Shown one piece after another: positions 8,790-18,017 of a DNA stretch of 50,103 bases. Position 1 is the first letter of the stretch. Every line of letters begins with the position of its first letter. The stretch comes from an uncultured Collinsella sp. (lineage in GTDB: Bacteria > Actinomycetota > Coriobacteriia > Coriobacteriales > Coriobacteriaceae): contig CAAETU010000001.1 in assembly GCA_900759045.1 (NCBI GenBank), forward strand, positions 1-50,103, read 5' to 3'. Made by a program: the position numbers and the translations under genes. The notes beneath the pieces were generated by a model that was not told the origin of the DNA, did no database searches, and saw nothing but the letters and a program-made list of their open reading frames with translations.

Positions 8790-8824
8790 TTTGGTGCAAA
8801 GCAACCTGACCCCTTTGCACCAAA
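8790..8824 (+). repeat. CCTGTCCC-type hairpin repeat, variant arms (copy C)
   Basis: A perfect 12-bp stem, TTTGGTGCAAAG (8790-8801) with CTTTGCACCAAA (8813-8824), encloses an 11-base loop CAACCTGACCC, close to the family core. It ends directly against the TAA stop of the minus-strand gene at 8825-8827. The arms share no sequence with copies A, B, D, E or F. Confidence 0.65.
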
Positions 8825-11008
8825 TTAGGACCAAAGGAGGTCGCTGCGGGTGATGGTGGCGCCGATGGCAAAGGGCATGCAGGCGATGACCGGATACAGG
8901 TAGCGCATGTAGGTCGAGCCGTTGCAGGGACCGATCAGGCACACGGCGAGCACGCCCAGCAGCGGCACCCAAATGGCCAGCCCGCGCCACGAATGACGAC
9001 GTAGCAGATAGACCACCACGGCGATCATGATCCACACATAGGTGGCCGAGCTCATGGTGAGCGAGATAAACGGGATGCGCTGCACCGCCACGCGATACAG
9101 GTTGATCAGGTGGTCGCACCAGCGCACAGCCTTGCTATCGACCGGATGGAAGTCGAAGTACTTGAGATTATCGGGACGTGCCATAATCTCGGCACTGCGC
9201 GCCGTGCTGTAGACCCACGCATCGCGGGCACTCGGATAAAAGTAGCCGTAGTAGTTATTGATGAGCGCCGAGATATAGCACTCGGGATCCTTTTTGAACA
9301 TCTGGGTCCACACCTCAAAATAGGCTTTGATGTCCTCCTGCGAGGCGTACTCGTTAAAGCAATTTTTGACGGCATCCGACTTATCCGGGTTGTAACGGCG
9401 GCCCAGATTCTCGTACTTGAGCACACGGTCGATCACGGCACGCTCTTCGTCGGTCACCAAGCCGTCGCAAGGAGCCTCCACGATGGTGCCGTCCTCCTTA
9501 ACCGTGGGGTTGACGCCCGAGTTGAGGCCATCGTGCTTTTGGACGAAACGAGCCGTCTGCTGGAACGGAATCGAGAGGATTTCGCGCTTGGAACCAGGCG
9601 TGATGTCGTGCGCCGGCATAAAGACCTTGGTGAAGTACATATTAGAAGCAAGACAGAGCGCGAGCACCGCGAGGACGCCGACCCAGCGGAAGTGCGGCGT
9701 GGCGCCCGAAGTCGCAGCACCAGTCTGCCTGGCTGCACGATGAGCCACATGCGCGTCCCATGCGCAAAACGCCGCCGCGATCACGCATGCCGCCAGGGGA
9801 AACACCAGGCCGCCGTTGCGCAGAAACGTGGAACCCATGGCGCCCAGAGCGAGCAGCAGCCAGTCATGGCGCGCAAAGAGCACGGGCCTCTGTTCGCCCG
9901 CACGCTCGGCATTGGCATCGCGACGGGGCAGGCCGCATGCTACGAGCTTCACGGTCTGCACCAACAGCACTAAAAACGCGTCGGCAAACAGCACATCTTT
10001 GGTAAGCAGCGCCGCGTAGTTGGAGAACATGGGCATAAACACAAAGAACAGCAAGATCACGCCGCGGACCGGCAGGCTCACGCCCAGCTTGCGCAGCGAC
10101 GAGATGGAATAGGCCATGCAGGCGGCGGTAATGACGAACTGGGCGCAGGTGTAGATGGCAAGACCTGCGTTGGCGCTATTGAACAGCGAAAGCCCCAGCT
10201 GGACGCATGAACCGATGATAGCCGTGTGCGCCACGGGGTGATGTCCGTTGAGCAACACATTGGGATTGAGCAGACGCAGGTAGTCACTCGTGCCGTTGGG
10301 GTAGTTGAACCACTGGCGAATCTGCGCACCCGTATCTCCCATAAAAAGGCCGGGCAGCGAAGCGATGAGCGTGGGCGCCCAAGCGACCATAAGCACCAGG
10401 AAGGGCCCGGCAAAGGGATGGACCGAGAGCACGGCGTGAGCCACACGCCATACGCGGCCAAAGTGCGCTTCGGAAAACGGAATGCGCCGAGAGCTCAGCC
10501 AATCTAGACACTCAAAGGCAAGGTAGAAGGCAACGACCGCCAAGAGCATCCAGCCCGCACCGCCTATCCAGGCGCAGATGATGCGGGCCTTGTCGCCGAG
10601 CACGATCTCGGCCGAATCGGTGAGGTCGTAGCTGCGGCCAAACACCATGCAGACGGCAAAGAACAGCGACGGAAGGATCACCGAGGGACGCCAAGCGTCG
10701 CCGCGGCCAAAGAATACGTAGCGAAACGGCAGCGTGAGCAGGCAGGCAAGCGCAAGCAGCATGACCGCGTCGGTATGGCCGGCAAACGAGAGGAGCACCT
10801 CGTAGCACACGTACAGCATGCCCGAGGCTTTGGGGTCAATCGCCAAGACTGCGTTGCTCGACACCGGGGCGGGATCGATGGAAAACGCCGTGGTCGCCAA
10901 CAGCGCGAGCAAAAATGCGATGAGCGTCTGCTTGGCGGGGTAGCGCTTAAACCAGACGATGCGGGCAGCGTCGCGCGCAGCCGTTGTGGAGAGGTCGGGA
11001 TCCTTCAC
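8825..11008 (-). CDS. Large polytopic membrane protein, DUF6020-like (putative glycosyltransferase-type)
   Basis: A 727-residue protein with roughly 12 or more hydrophobic segments over its first 480 residues. A soluble segment (about 500-620, rich in Asp, Lys and Tyr) follows, then two or three C-terminal helices. The layout, the GDTGAQIRQWFNYPNGTSDY loop and the NGHHPVAHT motif recall DUF6020 and GT-C-like lipid-linked sugar transferases, but no catalytic motif was confirmed. The GTG at 11008 has AAAGG about 11 bases upstream, so the start is moderately sure. It follows lgt on the same strand, separated by two hairpin repeats. A cell-envelope sugar or polymer transfer role is inference. Confidence 0.7.
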   Translation of the reverse strand: MKDPDLSTTAARDAARIVWFKRYPAKQTLIAFLLALLATTAFSIDPAPVSSNAVLAIDPKASGMLYVCYEVLLSFAGHTDAVMLLALACLLTLPFRYVFFGRGDAWRPSVILPSLFFAVCMVFGRSYDLTDSAEIVLGDKARIICAWIGGAGWMLLAVVAFYLAFECLDWLSSRRIPFSEAHFGRVWRVAHAVLSVHPFAGPFLVLMVAWAPTLIASLPGLFMGDTGAQIRQWFNYPNGTSDYLRLLNPNVLLNGHHPVAHTAIIGSCVQLGLSLFNSANAGLAIYTCAQFVITAACMAYSISSLRKLGVSLPVRGVILLFFVFMPMFSNYAALLTKDVLFADAFLVLLVQTVKLVACGLPRRDANAERAGEQRPVLFARHDWLLLALGAMGSTFLRNGGLVFPLAACVIAAAFCAWDAHVAHRAARQTGAATSGATPHFRWVGVLAVLALCLASNMYFTKVFMPAHDITPGSKREILSIPFQQTARFVQKHDGLNSGVNPTVKEDGTIVEAPCDGLVTDEERAVIDRVLKYENLGRRYNPDKSDAVKNCFNEYASQEDIKAYFEVWTQMFKKDPECYISALINNYYGYFYPSARDAWVYSTARSAEIMARPDNLKYFDFHPVDSKAVRWCDHLINLYRVAVQRIPFISLTMSSATYVWIMIAVVVYLLRRHSWRGLAIWVPLLGVLAVCLIGPCNGSTYMRYLYPVIACMPFAIGATITRSDLLWS

Positions 11009-11030
11009 AGTCCGAAAGCCTTTCTAGAAA

Positions 11031-11082
11031 CCTGCCAAAAAGGGACAGGTTTATTTTGGCAGGTTTTATCTGGGGAAACGTT
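11031..11082 (-). repeat. CCTGTCCC-core hairpin repeat, copy B
   Basis: In opposite orientation to the other copies. Perfect 10-bp arms CCTGCCAAAA (11031-11040) and TTTTGGCAGG (11054-11063) enclose the core. The conserved outer flank extends to 11082. It lies just before the start of the gene at 11008 and 47 bases from copy G. Confidence 0.8.
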
Positions 11083-11110
11083 ACGGTTCTGTCATCGTTG
11101 CCCGGCAAAA

Positions 11111-11143
11111 CCACCACAAAGGTGCCTGTCCCCCTTGTGGTGG
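11111..11143 (+). repeat. CCTGTCCC-type hairpin repeat, variant arms (copy G)
   Basis: Nine-base arms CCACCACAA (11111-11119) and TTGTGGTGG (11135-11143) enclose a loop containing GCCTGTCCCC. It lies 10 bases after the lgt stop (minus strand). A further TGTGGTGG follows at 11146-11153, so the arm is partly duplicated. Confidence 0.65.
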
Positions 11144-11153
11144 CATGTGGTGG

Positions 11154-11975
11154 CTAGGCGTCGAGGTAGATGCGCTGGGGGCGATTGCGGTGGAGGGCAA
11201 AGATGACAAGCGCCAGGCCCGCAATCACGAGTGGCAGACTCAACAGCTGACCCATGGTGATGACGCCGCCCAGCAGATAGCCCAGCTGGGCATCGGGCAC
11301 GCGCACAAACTCAATGAGGAAGCGGACGATGCCGTAACCCATCACAAACACGCCCATAAACGTGCCCTGGGGCAGCAGCGGTTTTTTGCGGCTGAGCACC
11401 TGCAAGATGCAAAAGAGCACAATGCCCTCTAGGAATGCCTCGTAGAGCTGGGAGGGATGGCGCGGCATATCGCCCGCGGCGCCGCCGAAGATCACGCCCC
11501 AGGGCAAATCGGTCGGCTTGCCCCACAGCTCGCCGTTGACAAAGTTGGCGCAGCGCCCCAGGCACAGGGCCAGCGGAGCACCGATAACGGCAAGGTCGGC
11601 GATAGTCCAGGCATCGAGCTTGTACATACGGCACACGAGCACGCCACCGATGATGCCGCCCACCAGGCCGCCGTGGAAACTCATGCCGCCTTCGTTGGTG
11701 GCGAAGATCTCGAGCGGATGCGCCCAGTAGTAGCCATCACCGTAAAAGATGACGTAGAACAGGCGGGCGCCAATGATAAGGCCAAAGACCACACCGACCA
11801 CGACGCTCGTCAGGTCGTCGACCGTAATGTCGAAACCCCAGCGACGCTGCGTGCGATACATGACGACCGCCGTGAGCAGAGCGCCGACCACGTAGGCCAA
11901 GCCGTACCAGTAGATGGTGATGGGCCCCGCCGAAATCGCGACGGGATCAAGCATATGGTAGAGGTCGTTGAGCAT
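11154..11975 (-). CDS. lgt: Prolipoprotein diacylglyceryl transferase
   Basis: This 273-residue membrane enzyme transfers diacylglycerol from phosphatidylglycerol to the lipobox cysteine of prolipoproteins. About seven transmembrane helices are visible. The family signature reads GRCANFVNGELWG, and the essential-region HGGLVGG loop is present. The ATG at 11975 is used because AAGGGG lies 6 bases upstream; the longer frame adds 20 residues without similarity. At least one client lies in this window, the lipobox protein at 33817. Confidence 0.93.
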   Translation of the reverse strand: MLNDLYHMLDPVAISAGPITIYWYGLAYVVGALLTAVVMYRTQRRWGFDITVDDLTSVVVGVVFGLIIGARLFYVIFYGDGYYWAHPLEIFATNEGGMSFHGGLVGGIIGGVLVCRMYKLDAWTIADLAVIGAPLALCLGRCANFVNGELWGKPTDLPWGVIFGGAAGDMPRHPSQLYEAFLEGIVLFCILQVLSRKKPLLPQGTFMGVFVMGYGIVRFLIEFVRVPDAQLGYLLGGVITMGQLLSLPLVIAGLALVIFALHRNRPQRIYLDA

Positions 11976-12084
11976 ATCGGTCCCCTTGCTCCCTACATAC
12001 AAATGCGGCCGCGGGCCTTGCGCTCGCAGCCGCATATTTGGGCGTGACGTCTATGCGGAGCACATCGCCCGCAGCTTTCGCATC

Positions 12085-12363
12085 TTAGAACGGCGCATAC
12101 TCGTCGTACAGGTCCTCGGTCTCGCCGGAGGCATTGACCTGCTCGACACGGGTAACGCCGGGTACGTGCTCCTTGAGGATACGCTCGATACCCATGGACA
12201 GGGTCAGTGCGCTCATAGGGCAGCCGGCGCAGGCACCCTGAAGCTCAAGCTGGACGACGCCCTCGTCGTCGACGCCCACATACTCCATATCGCCGCCGTC
12301 AGCCTGCAGGTTGGGGCGGATCTCCTCAAGAACCTTCTTAAGCAGCTCTTCGTTAACAGCCAC
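12085..12363 (-). CDS. NifU-like Fe-S cluster scaffold (C-terminal NifU domain)
   Basis: A 92-residue stand-alone NifU C-terminal domain. The cluster-binding motif GACAGCPMS (CxxC) lies near residues 43-51 in the usual context, and the protein ends just after the domain. Such proteins carry and deliver 4Fe-4S clusters to client enzymes. The GTG start has AAAGGAG 5 bases upstream. It sits alone between lgt and the dCMP deaminase gene. Fe-S clients in this window could include the radical SAM protein and the activase. Confidence 0.88.
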   Translation of the reverse strand: MAVNEELLKKVLEEIRPNLQADGGDMEYVGVDDEGVVQLELQGACAGCPMSALTLSMGIERILKEHVPGVTRVEQVNASGETEDLYDEYAPF

Positions 12364-12385
12364 AGGGGCTCCTTTCTCACAATAA

Positions 12386-12401
12386 CGCGGGCGCGCCCGC
12401 G
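12386..12401. promoter_or_regulatory. Perfect 16-bp GC palindrome upstream of the NifU-like gene
   Basis: CGCGGGCGCGCCCGCG reads the same on both strands. It lies 23 bases before the NifU-like start, where an operator or a 5' leader hairpin could sit. No other copy was seen, and palindromes of only G and C are easier to get by chance in this genome. Confidence 0.3.
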
Positions 12402-12539
12402 GACAGAGCTATGTTACTACAGCCATGTACCCGCTCACGAGCCGTCCATGCGCGCGGACACGACTTTCACGAGCAGTCAATTTGGGACGGGGCTTTTTTA
12501 GCTGCTTTTGCCGACGCCCGGCGCTAGCACACGCTGCCG

Positions 12540-13064
12540 CTACTGCTGAGTTTGTTCCCCGGTGCCGATGTGGACATCGACGATGACCTGGCGGTAGCTG
12601 ATGCCGCAGGAGTCGAGAATGCGGCGACTGATGCGGCCGTCGTCGGTGTCGGCGTACTTATTGTCCAGGTAGACAACCTCGCCCACGCCCACCTGCGCCA
12701 GGATCTTGGCGCAGTCATGGCACGGGAACAGCGTGACGTAGACCGTGGAACCCTCAAGGTCTTTGAGCGAGCCGCGGTAGTTGAGCACGGCGTTGGCCTC
12801 GGCATGGACTACGTAGTTGTGCTTGTCCTGTAGCGGGTCATCGCTCGTGCCCCACGGGAAAAAGTCGTCGTTGAGTGCCGAGGGCGTACCGTTGTAGCCC
12901 ACCGAAAGGATGCGGTGGTTGGTGCTGGCGATGCACGCGCCTACCTGCGTATTGGGATCCTTGCTGCGGCGCTGCGCGGCGATGGCTACGCTCATAAAGA
13001 ACTCGTCCCAGCTAATAACGTCGCGGCGCTTGCCCGACGTGGTTTGATGAAGATCGTCCGACAT
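12540..13064 (-). CDS. dCMP/cytidine deaminase family protein (ComE-type)
   Basis: A 174-residue zinc deaminase. HAEANAVL carries the zinc histidine and catalytic glutamate, and PCHDCAK carries the two zinc cysteines. Length and spacing match dCMP deaminases, which make dUMP for thymidylate synthesis. The related competence-named ComEB proteins have the same fold. The ATG at 13064 is preferred, with GGAGGT 7 bases upstream; an ATG 36 bases earlier lacks a ribosome site. A GGGACGGGG-containing stretch with short arms lies 30 bases beyond its stop. Confidence 0.9.
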   Translation of the reverse strand: MSDDLHQTTSGKRRDVISWDEFFMSVAIAAQRRSKDPNTQVGACIASTNHRILSVGYNGTPSALNDDFFPWGTSDDPLQDKHNYVVHAEANAVLNYRGSLKDLEGSTVYVTLFPCHDCAKILAQVGVGEVVYLDNKYADTDDGRISRRILDSCGISYRQVIVDVHIGTGEQTQQ

Positions 13065-13151
13065 GGCAGACACCTCCGAAATCGCAATAGTTTGACCCAT
13101 TGTAGCAGGTGAAAGGTGGGGTTGTTTCCTCTCCCGCCGACGTCCTCGGCT

Positions 13152-14003
13152 TTATGCGCGACGAGGCTTTTGGTTGATGCGGTACAGCTCGGCGAGACCC
13201 CGCAGCGTCAGTGCGTCGTCTACCGTCAGGCTGTGGCCGACCAACGCAGCGAGCGCCTCGGCATCGTCGCCGGTAATGACGATGGGCACGATACCCTCCC
13301 CCGCCTCCTTGGTCGAGCGCATCTCGGCAAGCACCATGTCGAGCATGCCGTCGATACGGGCCACCTCGCCCAAGACCACGCCCGAGCGCATGGCCTCGCG
13401 CGTGTTGCGACCGATCACATGTGTGGGTGCCGAGGGCTCGACCTGCGGCAGGCGCGCCGCAGCGGCCGAAAGCGAGCGGGCGCCAAGTGCCAGACCCGGC
13501 GCGATGACGCCGCCGACAAAGGTTCCGCGCGCATCGATGACCTCGATATTGGTCGTAGTGCCCAGGTCGATCACGATGCACGGCGAGCCGTAGACGGCGC
13601 GGGCAGCCACGGCGTCGGCGATGCGGTCGGGGCCGATCTCGGCCGGATCGTCGTAGTGCACGGGCATGCCGGTCTTAAGTCCCGGCCCCACGGTGAGCAC
13701 GCGCCCCGTGCAGATGCGGGAAAGCGCCGCTTTCCACGGGCGCTCGAGTGCCGGCACCACGCAACTCAGCACGGCCGCCGCGGGAACGAGCACGCCCAGC
13801 ATGCCCGCATCGATTGCCAGTGCGTCCATGACCTGCGTGAGCCTCATGCGCGCCTCGTCGGCCGTGATGCTCGACGGCGTCGTGATCTCGCACGTCGCAA
13901 GCGGGCATTCCTGCGCCGCGGCCGAATCCTCGGCAAACAGGCCAAAGCGAATGAACGTATTGCCCACGTCGACCGTCAATATGTATGCACACCCATTAAG
14001 CAT
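13152..14003 (-). CDS. coaX: Type III pantothenate kinase
   Basis: This 283-residue enzyme phosphorylates pantothenate, the first step of coenzyme A synthesis. Type III signatures are present: DVGNTFIRFG (phosphate loop) near the N-terminus, GPDRIADAVAA in the middle, and DLGTTTNIEVID with the GGVIAPG motif. CoaX is not feedback inhibited by CoA. AGGAG 8 bases before the ATG at 14003 fixes the start; the 18-codon upstream extension has no similarity. It is divergent from the OPT transporter gene. Confidence 0.92.
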   Translation of the reverse strand: MLNGCAYILTVDVGNTFIRFGLFAEDSAAAQECPLATCEITTPSSITADEARMRLTQVMDALAIDAGMLGVLVPAAAVLSCVVPALERPWKAALSRICTGRVLTVGPGLKTGMPVHYDDPAEIGPDRIADAVAARAVYGSPCIVIDLGTTTNIEVIDARGTFVGGVIAPGLALGARSLSAAAARLPQVEPSAPTHVIGRNTREAMRSGVVLGEVARIDGMLDMVLAEMRSTKEAGEGIVPIVITGDDAEALAALVGHSLTVDDALTLRGLAELYRINQKPRRA

Positions 14004-14051
14004 CGTCGGCGCTCCTTTCGTCTGCCCAGCAGTATATCGCCTCCCTAAACC

Positions 14052-14069
14052 AGTCATCCCAAAATGACT
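14052..14069. promoter_or_regulatory. Dyad in the coaX/OPT divergent promoter region
   Basis: AGTCAT and ATGACT flank a 6-base spacer (CCCAAA), forming an 18-bp operator-like dyad between two divergent genes. A TATACT hexamer (14080-14085) lies 10 bases to the right and could be the -10 box of the OPT gene. No regulator is identified. Confidence 0.35.
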
Positions 14070-14195
14070 AGCTTGCGGCTATACTGGTGCGCGGTCGTAC
14101 GCGAGCTCACGCGGCGGCCCTTGGTAACCCGACTTCCCGCGCCGTATCCGTAGCGGCGCTTGCGGGGGAAGCGGATATACGCAAAGGAGTTCTAT

Positions 14196-15899
14196 ATGAG
14201 CAATCCCTCGAACCGCACTTCGATGCGCGGTCAACTCACGCTGCGCGGCGTCGTCATCGGCGTCCTTGGCTGCGTGATCATCACGGCAAGCTCGGCCTAT
14301 ACCGCCCTCAAGATGGGTGCGCTCCCCTGGCCGATCATTTTCGCTGCCGTCATTTCGCTGTTCTTCCTGAAGCTCATGGGCAACGCCAGCCTCAACGAGG
14401 CCAACGTCACCCACACCATCATGTCTGCGGGCGCCATGGTCGCCGGCGGCCTGGCGTTTACCATCCCGGGCGCCTGGATGCTGGGCTATGCCGACCAGAT
14501 CAGCTGGCTCGACATGTTTATCGTGGCGCTCGCCGGCACCATCTTGGGTCTTCTGGCGACAGCGCTCATCCACCGTCACTTTATCGTGGACGCCGCGCTG
14601 GAGTTCCCCACCGGCAACGCCGCGGCTCAGACCCTGCACGCCACCGAGGCCGGCGGCAAGACCGGCAAGCAGCTCTTTGGCTCCATGGTCATCGCAGGCA
14701 TCTACAGCGTGCTGCGCGACGCCCTGGGCGTGGTGCCCAGCATGCTGTGTACGCTCAATATCCCCGGCGTGACCTTTGCCATCTACAACTCGCCCATGTT
14801 GCTGTCCATTGGCTTTTTGGTGGGCTTCGCCCCCGTCGCCTTCTGGTTTGCCGGCGCGCTGCTGGGCAACTTTGGCATCATCGTTGGCGGCACTGCTGCC
14901 GGCCTGTTCGATATTGTGACCGCGCAGGGTATCGTCAAGTCCTTAGGTATGGGCCTTATGATGGGCTTTGGCGTCGCCGTCGTCCTTAAGGACATCCTGC
15001 CGCAGGTCGCCGGTATCGTCCGTGGCCTCGCCGCCGACAGCTCCACCGACACCGACGAGCAGTCGCTCATCTCGGGCTCGCTTAAGCTCGACGCCGGCAT
15101 CATCGGCCTGGGCACCGCAGCCATCGCCGTGATCGTTGCCATCGCGCTCGACCTTGGCCCCGTTCCGGCCGTCATCGTCACGCTGTTCACCTTTGTCACC
15201 ACTATCATGAGCGCGCAGAGCTGCGGCCAGACGGGCATCGACCCCATGGAGATTTTTGGCCTCATCGTCATGCTCATCGTGGCAGCCTTCGCGCAGCTCG
15301 CGCAGGTCAAGCTGTTCTTTATCGCCGGCATCGTGGCCGTGGCGTGCGGCCTTGCGGGCGACGTCATGAACGACTTTAAGGCCGGAGCCGTACTGGGTAC
15401 CAACCCGCGCGCACAGTGGGTCGGCCAGGCCATCGGCGGCATCGTGGGCGCCCTGGTCGCTGCCGCCGTCATGGTCGCGCTCGTAACCGCCTATGGTCCG
15501 GACGCCTTCGGCCCCGACAAGAGCTTTGTGGCCGCACAGGCAAGCGTGGTCGCCACCATGGTCTCGGGCATCCCGAGCGTGCCGTGGTTCGCAGGCGGCT
15601 TTATCGCCGGCATCGTCATGTACTGGCTCGGCATTCCGGCCATGATGATCGGTCTAGGCGTGTACCTGCCGTTCTACATGTCGCTCACGGCCTTCCTGGG
15701 CTCCTGCGTCAAGCTCGCCTACGACAAGTGGGCCGCACACCGCGACGCCGAGGCCGGTCTTTCGGACGAGGAAAAGGCCGCCAAGGACGCCGCCTTCCAG
15801 GAGCAGGGCCTGGTTGTCGCCAGCGGCCTGCTCGGTGGCGAGTCTATCGTCGGCGTTATCCTGGCGTTTGTCTCTGTTGGCCTGAGCCTGCTGGGCTAA
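14196..15899 (+). CDS. OPT-family oligopeptide/metal-complex transporter
   Basis: A 567-residue polytopic membrane protein with about 14 hydrophobic helices, of the OPT superfamily. The GNASLNEANVTHT and FPTGNAAAQTLHA stretches are characteristic. OPT proteins are secondary, usually proton-coupled, importers of small peptides or metal chelates. AGGAG 7 bases before the ATG supports the start; the upstream in-frame extension from 14160 is rejected. A strong terminator follows, so it is monocistronic. Confidence 0.87.
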   Translation: MSNPSNRTSMRGQLTLRGVVIGVLGCVIITASSAYTALKMGALPWPIIFAAVISLFFLKLMGNASLNEANVTHTIMSAGAMVAGGLAFTIPGAWMLGYADQISWLDMFIVALAGTILGLLATALIHRHFIVDAALEFPTGNAAAQTLHATEAGGKTGKQLFGSMVIAGIYSVLRDALGVVPSMLCTLNIPGVTFAIYNSPMLLSIGFLVGFAPVAFWFAGALLGNFGIIVGGTAAGLFDIVTAQGIVKSLGMGLMMGFGVAVVLKDILPQVAGIVRGLAADSSTDTDEQSLISGSLKLDAGIIGLGTAAIAVIVAIALDLGPVPAVIVTLFTFVTTIMSAQSCGQTGIDPMEIFGLIVMLIVAAFAQLAQVKLFFIAGIVAVACGLAGDVMNDFKAGAVLGTNPRAQWVGQAIGGIVGALVAAAVMVALVTAYGPDAFGPDKSFVAAQASVVATMVSGIPSVPWFAGGFIAGIVMYWLGIPAMMIGLGVYLPFYMSLTAFLGSCVKLAYDKWAAHRDAEAGLSDEEKAAKDAAFQEQGLVVASGLLGGESIVGVILAFVSVGLSLLG

Positions 15900-15924
15900 A
15901 CCCAATAACAACGTACCCGTGCAG

Positions 15925-15961
15925 AGCGCGGGGTCGGAGACCATCCGGCCCCGCGCTTTTC
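15925..15961 (+). terminator. Intrinsic terminator of the OPT gene
   Basis: A 13-bp stem with one G-T pair (15925-15937 with 15945-15957), a 7-base loop and a TTTT tail, 25 bases after the stop. Confidence 0.85.
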
Positions 15962-16113
15962 TGTATCTGCCGAAACCCTCGGCTTCAACCTCATTTGACG
16001 CGCCCCCTTTACCTACTCGTCTAAGTTTCACGTCAAGATGACCACCCCGCCTGCCGCGGTGTAGAGTAGAGGCAGCGGGCGCGATGCATAGCCCGCGGCG
16101 AAGCGAGGTGAAC

Positions 16114-17253
16114 ATGAAACTCGATAACCAGCAGCTCAAGCGACTGCGCGAGCGCCATCACCGGCGCCACGGCATCCGCCCTGCCTATAGCGAGGTCATG
16201 GAGAACGCCGGCCGCTTCCTGAGGCGCGCATTCAACATTCGCGAGGGTCGCGCCCCCTATCACGTGATTCGCAAGCGCTTTGTAAACGGGGCGCGCCTGA
16301 CCGGCTCTCATCTGTGCATCCTCATCATTGCCATGCTCATCGCGAGCATCGGCCTCGATATCGATTCGGACATCGCCATCGTGGGCGCCATGCTCATCTG
16401 CCCGCTCATGGGCTCGGTCCTTGCCATGGCATACGGCATCGCCACGCTCGACCGCGGGATTACCGTCGAGGCAATTGCCGGCCTCGCGCTGCAGATGGTC
16501 CTTTGCCTGATCACTTCCACGCTGTATTTTAAGCTCTCGCCACTTGGCACCACCACGGCCGCCATCATCGATAACTCGACACCCACCGTATGGGACCTTG
16601 CCGTCGCGCTCGCGGGCGGCTTTGCGGGCGGGTTGGGCAACTCGCGCGACCAGGAGCCTTCGACGCTCATTGCCGGCGTAGCCGTGGCGACTGCGCTCAT
16701 GCCGCCCCTGTGCGCGGCGGGCTATGGCATCGCCATCGCGAGCGGGTCGCTGTTCTTCTCGGCCCTCTACGAGTTTGGCATCAACGTCGTCTTTATCGCA
16801 CTGGCGGCCGAAGCCGTATTGCTTCTTTTACGTGTACCGCTCAAGCGCGACCTGAACGGCGACGGTATTGTGACTGCTAAAGAAAACGCTGAGGTCGACG
16901 AGCTATCGCGCAAGGTGCGCCGCCGCATCATTGTGGGCACGGTAATCTTTGCCATCCCCTGCATCGTTATGACCGCGGGGTCTATTGGCTCGGCGCAGGC
17001 CGGCGTGCAGGACGGCTACAGCGTCACCGAGACCACGCGCGAGCTTGCCGCGGTGCTACCAGGCTTCAAGGATTACACCGTCGCCGTCGAAACCTCAGCC
17101 GCCGAAGGCGACGAGGAGGGCCTTGTCGAGCGCGAGGTTGTCGCTCACGTGACGACAAGCGAGGCACTCGGGGCGCACGACCGCCGCGTCGCCCGCAAGC
17201 TCATCGACCTCAACGTGCCCGAACTCGATCGCGTGGAGTTTGACGTGAAGTGA
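16114..17253 (+). CDS. DUF389 family membrane protein
   Basis: A 379-residue DUF389 protein. A basic N-terminal segment is followed by hydrophobic helices holding the conserved VGAMLICPLMGSVLAMAYG and GFAGGLGNSRDQ motifs, and by a soluble C-terminal region. Function is unknown; the family has been suggested to transport or sense small molecules. The ATG at 16114 has AGGTG close upstream. The leader carries a small hairpin, GCGGGC/GCCCGC (16075-16096). Confidence 0.88.
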   Translation: MKLDNQQLKRLRERHHRRHGIRPAYSEVMENAGRFLRRAFNIREGRAPYHVIRKRFVNGARLTGSHLCILIIAMLIASIGLDIDSDIAIVGAMLICPLMGSVLAMAYGIATLDRGITVEAIAGLALQMVLCLITSTLYFKLSPLGTTTAAIIDNSTPTVWDLAVALAGGFAGGLGNSRDQEPSTLIAGVAVATALMPPLCAAGYGIAIASGSLFFSALYEFGINVVFIALAAEAVLLLLRVPLKRDLNGDGIVTAKENAEVDELSRKVRRRIIVGTVIFAIPCIVMTAGSIGSAQAGVQDGYSVTETTRELAAVLPGFKDYTVAVETSAAEGDEEGLVEREVVAHVTTSEALGAHDRRVARKLIDLNVPELDRVEFDVK

Positions 17254-17327
17254 TGCCGGCGCGGGATGAACGCTCGCACGGATGCAAGCTACGACGAGGC
17301 GCAGACGCGATACGGACACGAGCAAAT

Positions 17328-17358
17328 AGCGGGGTTCAGTTCACACCCGCGCCCCGCT
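17328..17358 (+). terminator. Probable terminator of the DUF389 gene
   Basis: A 7-bp stem AGCGGGG/CCCCGCT with a 17-base loop, followed 4 bases later by TTTTATT. The gene facing it ends at 17379, so it may serve both. Confidence 0.5.
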
Positions 17359-17378
17359 CGCCGTTTTATTGCCGTGAA

Positions 17379-17828
17379 TCAACTGGCCGGATCGACATCG
17401 CCAGACTCCACCGTAAACGCAGGTTTGGTGCTCACCAGATAAAATCGGGTCACTTTGCTATTTCTAAATAGATAGAGCTGGCCTTGCTCGCGTCGGCGTG
17501 ACATATACGCCACGTGGACCGTACCGAATTCTTCGCCGTTTTCCCTCTTTAACACCAGGATATTGGGGTCGTCCATACGCTTAAACTGCCCGTCTGCGCA
17601 GATTCCGTCTTGGTCGACCAGCTGCCATCGACAGTTGTCCTCCTCAAGAAAAGCCAGGGTTTCCCGACTCGTTTTGTCATCCCGATAGTAACCATCAATG
17701 GCAAACCCTTCGGAAGCGCATTCCTGCATATAGGACGTTTCTCGGCTTATAGCAAACAGCCCTGTAGCGCCCAGGAGCACAGCCAGGCAGACCACTGCAA
17801 GGGTTATCGAAGTAGCACGGCGACCCAT
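17379..17828 (-). CDS. Hypothetical membrane-anchored protein
   Basis: A 149-residue protein with one N-terminal hydrophobic segment (about 7-27, signal anchor type) after a short basic start, and a polar domain rich in charged residues. I recognise no family. The composition looks like real coding sequence, but ribosome-site support is weak. It lies between the DUF389 gene and a decayed arylsulfotransferase fragment. The domain probably faces outside the cell. Confidence 0.6.
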   Translation of the reverse strand: MGRRATSITLAVVCLAVLLGATGLFAISRETSYMQECASEGFAIDGYYRDDKTSRETLAFLEEDNCRWQLVDQDGICADGQFKRMDDPNILVLKRENGEEFGTVHVAYMSRRREQGQLYLFRNSKVTRFYLVSTKPAFTVESGDVDPAS

Positions 17829-18017
17829 GTTAGCCCAACCGATAGTTGTTTAACGGAGCGCGAAACATACCTGGAACCTCCGATATCAGGGGGAACGTCG
17901 CCAGTAGGCTGTCGACACTATATGTTTCTGACATCAAACCATATGGCTGCCATTCGCGGAGGGGACATAGGCGAACGGCGTGTTTTCATACTCCATTGGT
18001 CAAACCTAAGCGCGGCT

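Noticed and set aside
12473..12510. A further CCTGTCCC-family hairpin around GGGACGGGG
   Set aside because: Only GCAG/CTGC arms pair and the core reads CCCCGTCCC; too weak to count as a member.
13116..14048. A 310-codon plus-strand frame opposite coaX
   Set aside because: It is antisense to coaX, which has all kinase motifs and a ribosome site; the frame has no recognisable domain.
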